Assembly: GCF_018294505.1 (NCBI RefSeq)
Contig: NC_057809.1
Location: 414,136,104 to 414,200,103, forward strand
Direction: 5' to 3'
Length of the DNA: 64,000 bases
Source of the DNA: Triticum aestivum
Lineage: Eukaryota > Streptophyta > Magnoliopsida > Poales > Poaceae
Shown: in pieces, positions 8,960 through 21,491 of the stretch
How the letters are laid out: each line of letters starts with the position of its first letter
Numbering within the stretch: the stretch's first letter is position 1
Program-made: the position numbers and the translations under genes
Notes under the pieces: generated by a model
The model's input: only the letters and a program-made list of their open reading frames with translations
Told to the model about the DNA's origin: nothing
Database searches by the model: none

Positions 8960-10957
8960 TGTTTGTTATATCCGGCCTCATTTAAACTTGCCTAGATAGG
9001 TACTTTTCATATGCTTCACCTCTTGCCATGTTTAAAAACTTTTAATATTGTTGAGTACCTAATCGGGAGTGAACTAAATAATTTACGTGGTGTTTCGTCA
9101 ATATGCAACTCGTTGCATATTGAGCTCCACTTAATTTGTAGTATTGTTTGTGCACTTTGCCATGCCATGCCTCATTAAACCGGACATGCATCATACTTGG
9201 TTGAGCATCATGCCATGTTTATGTGATGGTTCTTTACCATGTTGTTTGCTTCTTTCCGGGTTGCTTCTCTCATTAGCTTCGGTTTTGTTCCGGAGTTGTG
9301 AGGATTCGTTTGTCTACGTCTGCTTGTCTTCTTCAGGGACTCGTTCTTCTTCCTTGCGGGATCTCAGGCAAGATGACCATACCCTCGAAATCACTTCTAT
9401 ATTTTCTTGCTAGTTGTTCGTTCTATTGCTATGTCGCGATACCTACCACTTGCTATATCATGCCTCCCATATTGCCATGTCAAGCTTCTAACCCACCTTT
9501 TCCTAGCAAACCGTTGTTTGGCTATGTTACCGCTTTTGCTCAGCCCCTCTTATAGCGTTGTTAGTTGCAGGTGAAGCTGAAGTTTGTTCCATGTTTGGAA
9601 CATGGATATGTTGGGATATCACAATATCTCTTATTTAATTTAATGCACATATATACTTGGTAAAGGGTGGAAGGCTCGGCCTTATGCCTGGTGTTTTGTT
9701 CCACTCTTGCCGCCCTAGTTTCCGTCATACCAGTGTTATGTTCCTTGAGTTTGCGTTCCTTACGCGGTTGGGTGTTATGGGAACCCCTTGACAGTTCGCT
9801 TTGAATAAAACTCCTCCAGCAAGGCCCAACCTTGATTTTACATTTGCCTAACAACGTATACCTTTCCCTTGGGTCTGCCAACCCGAGGGTCATCTTTATT
9901 TTAACCCCCCCGGGCCAGTGCTTCTCTATGTGTTGGTCCAAACCGGGCAGCCTGCGGGGCCACCTCGAGGAAACTTGAGGGCTGGTTTTACTTGTAGCTT
10001 GACCTATCCGGTGTGTCCTGAGAACGAGATACGTGCGACTCCTATCGGGATGTTGACACATCGGGCGGCTTTGTTGTTCTTGTTTTACCATTGTTGAAAT
10101 GTCTTGTAACCAGGATTCTGAGACTAGTCGGGTCTTCTCGGGAGAAGGAATATCCTTCGTTGACCATGAGAGCTTGTGATGGGCTAAGTTGGGACACCCC
10201 TGCAGGGCTTGAACTTTCGAAAGTCATGCCCGCGGTTATGGGCAGATGGGAATTTGTTAATGTCCGGTTGTAGAGAACTTGGCACTTGACTTAATTAAAA
10301 TGCATCAATCACGTGTGTAGCCGTGATGGTCTCTTTCTGGCGGAGTCTGGGAAGTGAACACGGTTCTTGTGTTATGCTTGAACGTAAGTAGTTTCAGGAT
10401 CACCTCTAGCTTCACGACCATTGCTTTGCTTCTCTTCTCACTCTTATTTGCGTATGTTAGCCACCATATATGCTTAGTGCTTGCTGCAGCTCCACCTCAC
10501 CACCTTTCCCTACCCATAAGCTTAAATAGTCTTGATCTTGCAGGTGTGAGATTGTTGAGTCCTCGTGACTCATAGATACTTCCAGAACAGTTGCAGGTGC
10601 CGATGATACCAGTGCAGGTGATGCAACCGAGCTCAAGTGGGAGCTTGATGAAGATCTTGTTTGTTGTGTTGTTTCATTTCCTGTTGATCAGTAGTGGAGC
10701 CCAGTTGGGATGATCGGGGATCTAGCATTTGGGGTTGTATTTTTTTATTTTGGTTCCGTAGTCGGACCTTGATTGTATTCTGGATGATGTATGTTTAAGT
10801 TGTTATATGTGTGAAGTGGCGATTGTAAGCCAACTCTTTATCCCTTTCTTATTCAGTACATGGGATTGTGTGAAGATTACCCCTCTTGCGACAAACCTAC
10901 CATGCGGCTATGCCTCTAAGTCGTGCCCCGACACGTGGGAGATATAGCCGCATTGTT
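8960..10957 (+). repeat. 5'-truncated long gypsy-type LTR
   Basis: About 2 kb of non-coding sequence has the texture of a long Triticeae gypsy LTR: a CTTATTTAATTTAATGCA tract, the GACCATACCCTCGAAATCA block, and an end reading GACACGTGGGAGATATAGCC followed by GCATTGTTACA. I recall closely similar LTRs in wheat ending TTACA before a TGGTATCAGAG primer site. That family match is memory-based and I give no name. No internal domain follows; a Sabrina LTR abuts the right end. Open frames inside it (for example 9561-10091) are not credible genes. Confidence 0.5.
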
Positions 10958-12506
10958 ACAACTGCATTGGTTTTCCCTTGAAGAGGAAAGGGTGATGCAG
11001 TAAAGCAGCGTAAGTATTTCCCTCAGTTTTTGAGAACCAGGGTATCAATCTAGTAGGAGACCACGCGCGAGTCACCTCGTATCTACACAAACAAATTAGA
11101 ACCTCGCAACCAATGCGATAAAAGGGGTTGTCAATCCCTTCACGGCCACTTGCAAGAGTGAGATCTAATAGAGATGATAATAATAAGATAAATATTTTGG
11201 GTATTTTTATGATATAGATTGAAAGTAAAGATTGCAAAATAAAGTAGATTGGAAAATTATATGATGGAGAATAGACCCAGGGCCATAGGTTTCACTACTG
11301 GCTTCTCTCAAGAGATCATAAGTATTATGGTGGGTGAGCAAATTACTGTCGAGCAATTGATAGAAAAGCGAATAATTATGAGAATATCTAGGCATGATCA
11401 TGTATATAGGCATCACATCCGAGACAAGTAGACCAAAACAATTCTGCATCTACTACTATTACTCCACACATCGACCGTTGTCCAGCATGCATCTAGAGTA
11501 TTAAGTTCATAAGAACAGAGTAACGCCTTAAGCAAGATGACATGATGTAGAGGGGTAAATTCATGCAATATGATATAAACCCCATCTTTTTATCCTCGCT
11601 GGCAACAATACAATACGTGTCGGTTCCCTTTCTGTCACTGGGATCGAACACCGCAAGATTGAACCCAAAGCTAAGCACTTCTCCCATTGCAAGAAAGATC
11701 AATCTAGTAGGCCAAACCAAACAGATAATTCGAAGAGACTTGCAAAGATAAACCAATCATACATAAAACAATTCAGAGGACATTCAAATATTGTTCATAA
11801 ATAAATTTGATCATAAACCCACAATTCATCGGATCTCGACAAACACACTGCAAAAGAAGATTACATCGAATAGATCTCCAAGAGAATTGAGGAGAACTTT
11901 GTATTGAGATCCAAAGAGAGAGAAGAAGCCATCTAGCTACTAGCTTTGGACCCGAAGGTCTGAAGTAAACTACTCACACATCATTGGAGGGGCCATGGAG
12001 TTGAGGTAGAATCCCTCTGTGATCAATGCCACCTCCGGCGGAGCTCCGAAAAGGCCCCAAGATGGGATCTCTTGGGTACAGAAGGTTGCGGCGGTGGAAA
12101 TAGGGTTTCGTGGTGCTCCTGGATGTTTGCAGGGTATATATAGGAGGAAGAAGTAGGTCGGTGGAGCAACGAGGGGCCCACGAGGATGGAGGGTGCGCCC
12201 AGGGGGGTGGGCGTGCCCCCCTACCTCGTGGCCTCCTCGATTGTTTCTTGACGTCCACTCCAAGTCTCCTAGATCACGTTTGTTCCAAAACTAACGCTCC
12301 CGAAGGTTTCATTCCATTTGGACTTCGTTTGATATTCCTTTTCGGTGAAACTATAAAATAGGCAAAAAACAGCTGGTTGGGCCTCGGGTTAATAGGTTAG
12401 TCCCAAAAATAATATAAAAGTGTAAAAATAAGCCCATTAACATCCAAAATAGATAATATAATAGCATGGAGCAATCAAAAATTATAGATACGTTGGAGAC
12501 GCATTA
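10958..12506 (-). repeat. Solo Sabrina-type LTR
   Basis: This aligns end to end by eye with the two Sabrina LTRs at 34300-35883 and 40084-45437: TGCATTGGTTTTCCC at the left, the shared block GGCATCACATCCGAGACAAG, the central TATATATAGGAGGAAG promoter region, and ATAGATACGTTGGAGACG at the right. There is no Sabrina internal region on either side, so it is a solo LTR, normally the product of recombination between two LTRs. It is more diverged than the other copies. Both termini are degenerate (left TGTTACAACTGC instead of TGCTACCTCTTG; right CGCATTA instead of CGTATCA). CGCAT occurs at both edges (10949-10953 and 12500-12504) and could be a target duplication, but then the LTR would lack its last bases. 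Confidence 0.75.
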
Positions 12507-12507
12507 G

Positions 12508-13115
12508 AGGATGTTTCCTTGGGGGTCTCTCCAGCGCGGCGTGATCGTAGTTGCAAGTTTATGCCTCTTGAGATGCCAAAGTTGAGGGGCACTCGGATTT
12601 TGTCTGATGAGTAGGTAAGTGATGAGTTTGATCACGTAGTAAATGCATTCTAAAGACTACTTCCGTGTCCATTTCCTAATTCTCTAGCTGCTCACTATTT
12701 CATAGGTTAGGCTCAGTGCCAGTGGAGATTGGCTTGCATATGTACGGGAGGGTACCAACATCAATTTGCACAACATTTACAATGGTGACACCGTTCCTGT
12801 AGAACATTTGTCCAACATTGGGATCAGCCATGCAACGGGCCACCACCTGAATTCGTACGATGGAACCACGGTGACATTGAAGAAGATAGCAATCATGGAA
12901 GCCCCGATAAGGTCGTCCGCCAACCAAAATTACACTCTCATCATGGTGTTCAACATCGCAATTGCTTTCACGAACCTTGCACATGGCGGTGAAAGGTGGA
13001 CCATGCTGTCTGCGGCCGATTTGTTGCAGTACGAGTATGAAGATGGTGTGCTCCTTTCTAACCGCATCTTCACGGTGAAAAACCAAGGGACTTGTTTCGT
13101 ATGGGACACATCCTA
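12508..13115 (+). pseudogene. DUF295 (F-box/KIB-type beta-propeller) gene fragment
   Basis: Exon 1 tail (12508-12611) reads RRDRSCKFMPLEMPKLRGTR and ends in a TAG at a GTAAGT donor. After a short intron (acceptor CATAG at 12701-12705) exon 2 reads GDWLAYVREGTNINLHNIYN and continues with YDGTTVTLKKIAI and NIAIAFTNLAHGGERWTML, to VKNQGTCFVWDTSYG. This order matches the DUF295 domain of grass F-box proteins (substrate adaptors of SCF ubiquitin ligases, usually about 350-400 residues). The N-terminal F-box is missing; the solo Sabrina LTR sits exactly where it should be, so the gene is truncated on the left, and the stop at the exon 1 end is a second lesion. The downstream half is also absent. 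Confidence 0.6.
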
Positions 13116-13915
13116 TGGTATACTCCCTCTCTTCCAGTTTATTTGTTTTGATTTTTTTGTTTTATAAGTTTCTAATTCAAATTTAGAGCTCACCATCACT
13201 TGTTGAGATTGCAATGTCCATTAAATTGTTGCGTGCATGTACTAGTAAGAAACAAATCTCGAGTTTGGCATGAGTTCGTGCAATGGTAGCACCACAAGGC
13301 CTGGCGCAGGAGTTACATTTCCCTCTCGGGGCCCTCGGGGCTGAGCTTCAGCGCCTTACTACACCTGCCTTTGAGTCAATAACATGTGGACCCGATAGGT
13401 GGCTGGTCCACATGTAATGCTCCCGAAGGCAGAGGGGCAGTGGGGCCGAGAGGGGTGAGCCGCGGGTCGGGGGACGTGTGGTTTCATGGGTTCGAGCAAC
13501 GTCGTGGGAATCGCATGTGGCTGCTGTAGAAACTTGATGCTCGCCGCATTTCAGGTGCCCCACATGTCATGCACACAAAGGCAGAGGGGCGGTGCGGCCA
13601 AGAGGGGTGAGGCGCACATCGGGGGGACGTGCTACCGTGGGTTGGAGCGGTGTTGTGGGAATCGCGAGTGGCAGTGGATGAAACGTGATGGTCATCGTAG
13701 TTGAACTTCCATGGACAAGTTGTCATGTCTACGGACACATGCATTGCATCCAATCACTGGAAGGAGTAGTAGAGAAAGCTAGGCGGATAAATAGTTCCTT
13801 ATACTCAAGCGGACCCACGCTACTACTTGTTCCAAAGACATGCACACCATCGAAATAGTCCATCTATATCAATATACACATAGAGGAAATATTTTTTTAC
13901 AAGAGAGGAAGTAGT
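13116..13915. repeat. Spacer with a 152-bp imperfect tandem duplication
   Basis: The block at about 13405-13555 (CATGTAATGC...AGGCAGAGGGGC...GTCGTGGGAATCGC) recurs 152 bp downstream at about 13557-13705 with roughly 75-80% identity. There is no credible ORF. The right part, to 13915, would be the 3' flank of the minus-strand exonuclease gene. Confidence 0.5.
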
Positions 13916-14593
13916 TCATCCATCCATAATGCCCTGCTGCTTGTGCAACTTCTTCTTCTTGTTGTTCTCATTTTCTGTGGGAGACGGCTTCACAACAAGC
14001 TCTCTAGACCTTGCAGCTATCTCGAAACTCACACGGGCATCGAGGGCAGCATATTTTATCCGCTCGTACGTAAAGGGATAATTCTCCCATCCAGACGACC
14101 TTAATGCCAGCGTCTCGTCACCCTTCTGAAGATTTGTTCCAAGCACAAAATTTGCTACGTCGAATAGGGATGGTGTGATTTATCACAATCTTCTAAAGGA
14201 ATTTTTATTTTGGCTTGTACGTCAGTGGTGCTTTTCAAATCAAGGTTGTACAGCTCCAACTTCTGTTTGTCCCCTGCAATGGCTGCCCCACAGAAGTATA
14301 TGTCCTCCCTAGACAATAAATCGTGGAGCTCACCTGGTATGGAGGTCGCGTGTATGATGTGGTACACCAAAACATCATATTCGAGGCACAGCAGAAGGAC
14401 GGCATCGTGTTGGATCTTCCTAGTGGCACGCTCCGTGTACTCTGCGTCGAGACCGATGACCTTCATTTCCACCTTTTGGAGGGAGTTGGATACATTGTTG
14501 ATCCACTTCTTAACATCCCTTGGGTGGTCGGTGACGGTGACAACTATGCTCAATGAGCCTTCGAGGAGGACATGTTGGACGCTAAAAACCTGC
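13916..14593 (-). pseudogene. 3'-5' exonuclease (DEDDy, WRN-like), main part, split by a retroelement
   Basis: The minus strand encodes a grass 3'-5' exonuclease domain of about 230 residues. Exo I is VIGLDAEYTE (D and E), Exo II lies in FCGAAIAGDKQKLELYNLD, and Exo III is YAALDARVSFEIA, the Y-x-x-x-D form that defines the DEDDy class. These enzymes remove nucleotides from 3' ends of DNA or RNA with two metal ions. The C-terminus is lysine-rich (NENNKKKKLHKQQ). Two lesions are visible: the outer gypsy element inserted after codon 8, so the start lies at 52770-52794, and one frameshift at about 14158-14175, where the run ending KSHHP must change frame to LFDVANFVLGTNLQ. Total coding length across both parts is 698 nt, which is 2 mod 3, consistent with a single frameshift. 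Without the insertion all catalytic residues are intact. Confidence 0.85.
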
Positions 14594-14669
14594 TGTCGGT
14601 GTCAAAACCGGCCGATCTCAGGTAGGGGATCCCGAACTATGCGTCTGAGGATCGAAGGAAATAGGAATC

Positions 14670-16429
14670 TGTTGGGGAACGTAGCAGAAATTCAAAATTT
14701 TCTACGCATCACCAAGATCAATCTATGGAGTAATCTAGCAACGAGGGGAAGGAGAGTGCATCTGCATACCCTTGTAGATTGCTAAGCGGAAGCGTTCAAG
14801 TGAACGGGGTTGATGGAGTCATACTCGTCGTGATCCAAATCACCGATGATCCTAGTGCCGAACGGACGGCACCTCCGCGTTCAACACACGTGCAGCCCGG
14901 TGACGTCTCCCATGCCTTGATCCAGCAAGGGGAGAGGGAGAGGTTGGGGAAGACTCCGCCCAGCAGCAGCACGACGACGTGGTGGTGGTGGAGGAGCGTG
15001 GCAATCCTGCAGGGCTTCGCCAAGCACCGCGGGAGAGGAGGAGGGAGAGAGGCAGGGCTGCACCATGGAGAGGTCAAAACTCATCTTTCGGCAGCCCCAA
15101 AGTCCTCAAGTATATATAGGGGAGAGGGAGGGGGGTGCGCCCCCTTTAGGGTTTCCACCCCAAGGGGTGCGGCAGCCCCAAACCCATCTAGGGTGGCGGC
15201 CAAGGGGGGGAGAGGGGGAAACTTGCCCCCCAAGCTAGGTGGAGGCGCCCCTCCCCAAACCCTAGGCGCCTTGGGCCCTTGTGGGAGGGCGCACCAGCCC
15301 ACCTGGGGCTGGTCCCCTCCCACACTTGGCCCATGCAGCCCTCCGGGGCTGGTGGCCCCACTTGGTGGACCACCAGGACCCTCCCAGTGGTCCCGGTACG
15401 TTACCGATAGCACCCGAAACTTTTCCGGTGACCAAAACAGGACTTCCCATATATAAATGTTTACCTCCGGACCATTCCGGAACTCCTCGTGATGTCCGGG
15501 ATCTCATCCGGGACTCCGAACAACATTCGGTAACCACGTACATACTTTCCCTATAACCCTAGCGTCATCGAACCTTAAGTGTGTAGACCCTACGGGTTCG
15601 GGAGACATGCAAACATGACCGAGATGACTCTCCGGTCAATAACCAACAGCAGGATCTGGATACCCATGTTGGCTCCCACATGTTCCACGATGATCTCATC
15701 GGATGAACCACGATGTCGAGGATTCAATCAATCCCGTATTCAATTCCCTTTGTCCATCGGTACGATACTTGGCCGAGATTCGATCGTCGGTATCCCGATA
15801 CCTTGTTCAATCTCGTTATAGGCAAGTCTCTTTACTCGTTCCGTAACACATCATCCCGTGATCAACTCCTTGATCACATTGTGCACATTATGATGATGTC
15901 CTACCGAGTGGGCCCAGAGATACCTCTCCATTTACACGGAGTGACAAATCCCAGTCTCGATTCGTGCCAACCCAACAGACACTTTCGGAGATACCTGTAG
16001 TGTACCTTTATATCCACCCAGTTACGTTGCGACGTTTGGCACACCCAAAGCACTCCTACGGTATCCGGGAGTTGCACAATCTCATGGTCTAAGGAAATGA
16101 TACTTGACATTTAGAAAAGCTTTAGCATACGAACTACATGATCTTTGTGCTAGGCTTAGGATTGGGTCTTGTCCATCACATCATTCTCCTAATGATGTGA
16201 TCCCCTTGTCAATGACATCCAATGTCCATGGTCAGGAAACCATAACCATCTATTGATCAACGAGCTAGTCAACTAGAGGCTTACTAGGGACATGGTGTTG
16301 TCTATGTATCCACACATGTATCTGAGTTTCCTATCAATACAATTCTAGCATGGATAATAAACGATTATCATGAACAAGGAAATATAATAATAAGCAATTT
16401 ATTATTGCCTCTAGGGCATATTTCCAACA
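14670..16429 (-). repeat. Copia 3' LTR (left)
   Basis: 1760 bp, TGTTGG...CCAACA at both termini. It holds a TATATATAGGGGAGAGG-type promoter region near 15110. Large open frames inside it, such as the 225-codon plus frame at 14779-15456, recur in the right LTR copy and are not genes. Confidence 0.9.
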
Positions 16430-16779
16430 GTCTCCCACTTGCACTAGAGTCAATAATCTAGTTCACATCGCCATGTGATTAACAGTCACAGGTTACATCG
16501 CCATGTGACCAACATCCAAGAGTCTACTAGACTCAATGATCTAGTTCACATCACTATGTGATAAACACTCAAAGAGTTCTGGGTTTGATCATGTTATGCT
16601 TGTGAGAGAGGTTGTAGTCAACGGGTCTTGCCATATTCAGATCCCTATGTATTTCGCAAAACTTTATATCGTAGATGCTGCTACCACGTTCCACTTGGAG
16701 ATATTCCAAATTATTGCTCCATTATACGTATCTGGTATCTCTACTCAGAGCTATCCGGATAGGTGTTAAGCTTGCATCG

Positions 16780-19480
16780 ACGTAACTCTTTATGTCGAAC
16801 TCTTTATCACCTCCATAACCGAGAAACATTTCCTTATTCCTCTAAGGATAATTTTGACCACTATCTGGTGATCTACTCCTAGATCACCTTTGTACCCTCT
16901 TGCCAGACATGTGGCAAGGCACACATCAGGTGCGGTACTCAGCATGGCATACCGTATAGAGCCTATGACAAAAGCATAGGGGACGACCTTCGTCCTTCCT
17001 CTTTCTTCTGTCGTGGTCAAGCTTCGAGTCTTACTCAGCTTCACACCTTACAACTCAGGTAAGAACCCCTTCTTTAACTGATCTATTTTGAACTCCTTCA
17101 AAAACATGTCAAGGTGTGCGTTCTTTGAAAGTATCATCAGCCGTCTTGATCTATCTCTATAGATCTTGATGCCCAATATGTAAGCAGCTTTATCCAGGTC
17201 TTCCTTTGAAAAACACTTTTCAAACAACCATTTATGCTTTCCAGAAATTCTACATTATTTCGGATCAACAATATGTCATCCACATATACTTATCAGAAAT
17301 GTTGTAGTGCTCCCACTCACTTTCTTGTAAATACAAGTTTCTAGCAAACATTGTATAAACCTAAAAGCTTTGATCACTCCATCAAAACATATATTCCGAT
17401 TCCGAGATGCTTGCTCTAGTCCATAGAAGGATTGCTGGAGCCAGCATACCTTTTAGCATCCTTAGGATCGACAAAACCTTTTATTGTATCACATACAACT
17501 TTTCTTATGAAAACTGGTAAGAAAACTTGTTTTGACATCCATCTGTAAGATTTCATAATCGAAAAATATAGCTAATGCTAACATGATTCCGACGGACTTA
17601 AGCATCGCTACGGGTGAGAAATTCTCATCCCTGAACTTGTGAAAAGACTCTTTCCCACAAGTCGAGCTTCATAGACGGTAACATTACCGCCCACGTCCGT
17701 CTTCTTCTTAAAGATCCATTTATCTCAATGGCTTGCCGATCATCGGCAAGTCCATCAAAGTCCATACTTTGTTCTGATATATGGATCCTATCTCGGATTT
17801 CATGGCTTCTAACCATTTGTCGGAATACGGGCCCACCATCGCTTCTCCATAGCTCGTAGGTTCATTGTTGTCCAACAACATGATTATCTGAGACAGGATT
17901 ACCATACCACTTAGGAGTAGTACATATCCTTGTCGACCTACGAGGTTCGATAGCAACTTGATCTGAAGCTTTATGATCACTATCATTAACTTCCTATTCA
18001 ACAGACGTAGGCGCCACAGAAAACATCTTTCTGCGTTGCATCACTCTCTGGTCGAAGTAAAGGTTTGACAACCTCATCAAGTTCTATCTTCCTCCCACTC
18101 AATTCTTTCGAGAGAAACTCCTTCTCGAGAAAGGGCCCGTTCTTAGTGACAAACAATTTGCCCTCGGATCTGAGATAGAAGGTGTACCCAACTGTCACCT
18201 TTGGGTATCCTATGAGGATGTGTTTGTCTGCTTTGGGTTCGAGCTTTTCCGGCTGAAGCCTTAAGCATCGCAGCCCCAAACATTAAGAAACGACAACTTT
18301 GGTTTCTTGCCAAACCAATGTTCATACGACGCCGTCTCAACGAACTTAGATGGTGTCCTATCTAAAGTGAATGCAGCTGTCTCTAAGGCATAACCTCAAA
18401 ATGAAAACGGTAGATTGATAAGAGACACCATAGATCGAACCATATCTCATAGTGTTCGATTACGACGTCCGGACACACCATTACCTTGTGGTGTTCCAGG
18501 TGGCTTCAACTGTGAAACAATTCCACAATGCCTTAAGTGATTGCCAAACTCATAACTCAGAAAATCCCCTTTTGATCAGATCGTAGGAACATGATCTTAT
18601 TGTTATGGTGATTCTTAACTTCACTCTGAAATCGCTTGAACTTTTCGAAACGTTTCAGACTTGTGCTTCATTAAGTAGACATACCTATATCTACCCAAAT
18701 CGTCAGTGAAGATGAGAAAATAGCGATATCCACCGCACGCTTCAATTCTCATTGGATCAGCATGCATGATTTCCAACAAGTCACTTGCCCGTTTCATTGT
18801 ACCTGAAAACGGGGTCTTAGTCATCCTGCCCATGAGGCATGGCTCGCATGTCTCAAGTGATTCAAAATCAAGTGGCTCCAAACATCCATCAACATGGAGT
18901 TTCTTCATGCATCTTACGCCAATATGACCTAAGCGGCAGTGCCACGAGAAAGTGGTACTATCATTATTAACTCTACATCTTTTGGCGTGAACATGTGTAT
19001 TACTACGACCGAGATTCAATGAACCATTCACACAGGGTGCATGACCATGAAAGGTATCATTCATGTAAACAGAATAACCATTATTCTCTAATCTAAATGA
19101 ATAACCGTATTGCAATGAACATGATCTAATCATATTCATGCTCAATGTAGACACCTGATAACATTTATCTAGGTTCAATACTAATCTCGAACGCAGATGG
19201 AGCATGCGATGGTGATCTCATCAACTTTGGAAACACTTCCAACACACATCGTCACCTCGCCCTTAGCCAGTCTCCGTTTAGTCCGTAGCTTTTGCTTCAA
19301 GTCACCAATAATAGCAACTGAACTGGTATCCAATACCCAGGTGCTACCAGGAGTACTAGTGAGGTACACATTAATAACACGTATATACTTTGTTGAAGTT
19401 GCCAGCCTTATTATCTACCATGCATTTGGGGTAATTCCGCTACCAGTGACCGCTCCCCTTACAATAGAAGCACTCAGTCT
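16780..19480 (-). pseudogene. Degraded copia gag-pol polyprotein
   Basis: Fragments in minus-strand order: a gag zinc-knuckle tail near 19420-19480 (CFYCKGSGHW, in-frame stop, fourth Cys replaced by Tyr); protease start WVLDTSS near 19335; GAG-pre-integrase and integrase core at 18621-19205 (WHCRLGHIG, CEPCLMGRMTKTPFSG, GGYRYFLIFTDDLGRY); integrase C-terminal part at 17998-18279; reverse transcriptase start at 17720-17950 (NNEPTSYGEAMVG, WLEAMKSEI); and the RT/RNase H end at 16790-17044 (IRYAMLSTAPDVCLA). Stops and frameshifts separate all of them, so no active enzyme is encoded. Confidence 0.8.
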
Positions 19481-21491
19481 CGGGTTTGGGTTCAACCTTG
19501 GGTTCCTTCGCTAGAGCGGCAACTGGTTTGCCATCCATGAAGTTTCCCTTCTAGCCCTTGCCCTTCTTGAAACCAGTGGTCTTGTTAAACCATCAACACT
19601 TGATGCTCCTTCTTTGATTTCTACCTTTTGCGGTCTTAAGCACCGCGAACAGCTCTGTGATCATCTCCATCCCTTGCATGTCATAGTTCATCACGAAGAT
19701 CTATTAGCTTAGTGATACTGTCTAGAGAACTCTATCAATCACTATCTTATCTGGAAGTTTAACTCCCACTTGATTTAAGTGATTGTTGCACCCAGACATT
19801 CTGAGCACATGCTCACTAGCTGAGCTATTCTCCTCCATCTTGTTGGCAAAAGAACTTGTCAGAGGTCTCACACCTCTCAACACGGGCATGAGCCTGAAAT
19901 CCCAATTTCAGTTCTTGGAACATCTCATATGTTCTATGGCGTTCAAAACATCATTAGAATCCTGATTCTAAGCTGTAAAGTATGGTGCACTAAACTATTA
20001 AGTAGTCATCAGGATGTGTCTGTTAGGTGTTCACAACATCCACAGACGATGTTGTAGGGGTTTGCACATCGAGCGGTGCATCAAAGACGTAAGTCGTCTG
20101 TGCAGCAGTGAGGACACTCCTCGGACTACGGACCTAGTCCGCATCATTGCTTACAATATCTTTCAACTTAATCTTTCTTTAGGAACGTATTGAAACAGGG
20201 AGCTACAACGTGAGCTATTTATCTACAACATATTTGCAAAGACAGTTTAGACTATGTTCATGATAAATTGAGTTCATCTAATCAAATTATTTAATGAACT
20301 CCCACTCAGATAGACATCCCTCTAGTCATCTAAGTGAAACATGATCCGAGTCAACTAGGCCGTGTCCGATCATCACGTGAGACGGACTAGTCAACATCGG
20401 TGAACATCTTCATGTTGATCGTATCTTCTATACGACTCATGCTCGACCTTTCGGTCTTCCGTGTTCTGAGGCCATGTCTGTACATGCTAGGCTCGTCAAG
20501 TCAACCTAAGTGTTTTTGCTGTGTAAATCTGGCTTACACCCGTTGTATTCGAACGTTAGAATCTATCACACCCGATCATCACGTGGTGCTTCGAAACAAC
20601 GAACCTTCGCAACGGTGCACAGTTAGGGGGAACACTTTCTTGAAATTATTACGAGGGATCATCTTATTTAAGCTACCGTCGTTCTAAGCAAATAAGATGT
20701 AAAACATGATAAACATCACATGCAATCAAATAGTGACATGATATGGCCAATATCATTTTGCTCCTTTTGATCTCCATCTTCGGGGCTCCATGATCATCGT
20801 TGTCACCGGCATGACACCATGATCTCCATCATCGTGTCTTCTTGAAGTTGTCACGTCATCTATTACTTCTACTACTATGGCTAACGCTTTAGCAATAAGT
20901 AAAGTAATTACATGACGTTTATGTTGACACGCAGGTCATAAATAAATAAAGACAACTCCTATGGCTCTTGTCGGTTGTCGTACTCATCGACATGCAAGTC
21001 GTGATTCCTATTACAAGAACATGATCATCTCATACATCACATATATAATTCATCACATCCTTTGGCCATATCACATCACAAAACACTTGCTGCAAAAAAA
21101 AAGTTAGACGTCCTCTAATTGTTATTGCAAGTTTTTTACGTGGCTGCTATAGGTTTCTAGCAAGAACGTTTCTTACCTACGCTAAAACCACAACGTGAAT
21201 TGCCAATTTCTATTTACCCTTCATAAGGACCCTGTTCATCGAATCCGATCCGATTAAAGTGGGTGAGATAGACACCCGCCAGCCACCTTATGCAACTAGT
21301 GCATGTCAGTCGGTGGAACCGGTCTCACGTGAGCGTACGTGTAAGGTTGGTCCGGGCCGCTTCATGCCACAATACCGCCGAATCAAGATAAGACTAGTAA
21401 CGGCAAGTAAATTGACAATATCGACGCCCACAACTGCTTTGTGTTCTACTCGTGCATAGAAACTACGCATAGACCTAGCTCATGATGCCAC
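19481..21491 (-). other. Copia 5' leader, degraded gag and primer-binding region
   Basis: This lies between the recognisable gag tail and the right LTR. No long frame survives. Just inside the LTR (about 21474-21490) the minus strand reads TGGCATCATGAGCTAGG, in the place of the copia primer-binding site. It resembles the initiator-tRNA-Met site TGGTATCAGAGC with changes. Confidence 0.5.

Noticed and set aside
9561..10091. 176-codon minus ORF in the LTR remnant
   Set aside because: No domain, within non-coding LTR sequence, and antisense to the LTR direction.
14779..15456. 225-codon ORF in the copia LTR
   Set aside because: It lies in an LTR, recurs broken in the second LTR copy (21622-22059), is low complexity and has no domain.
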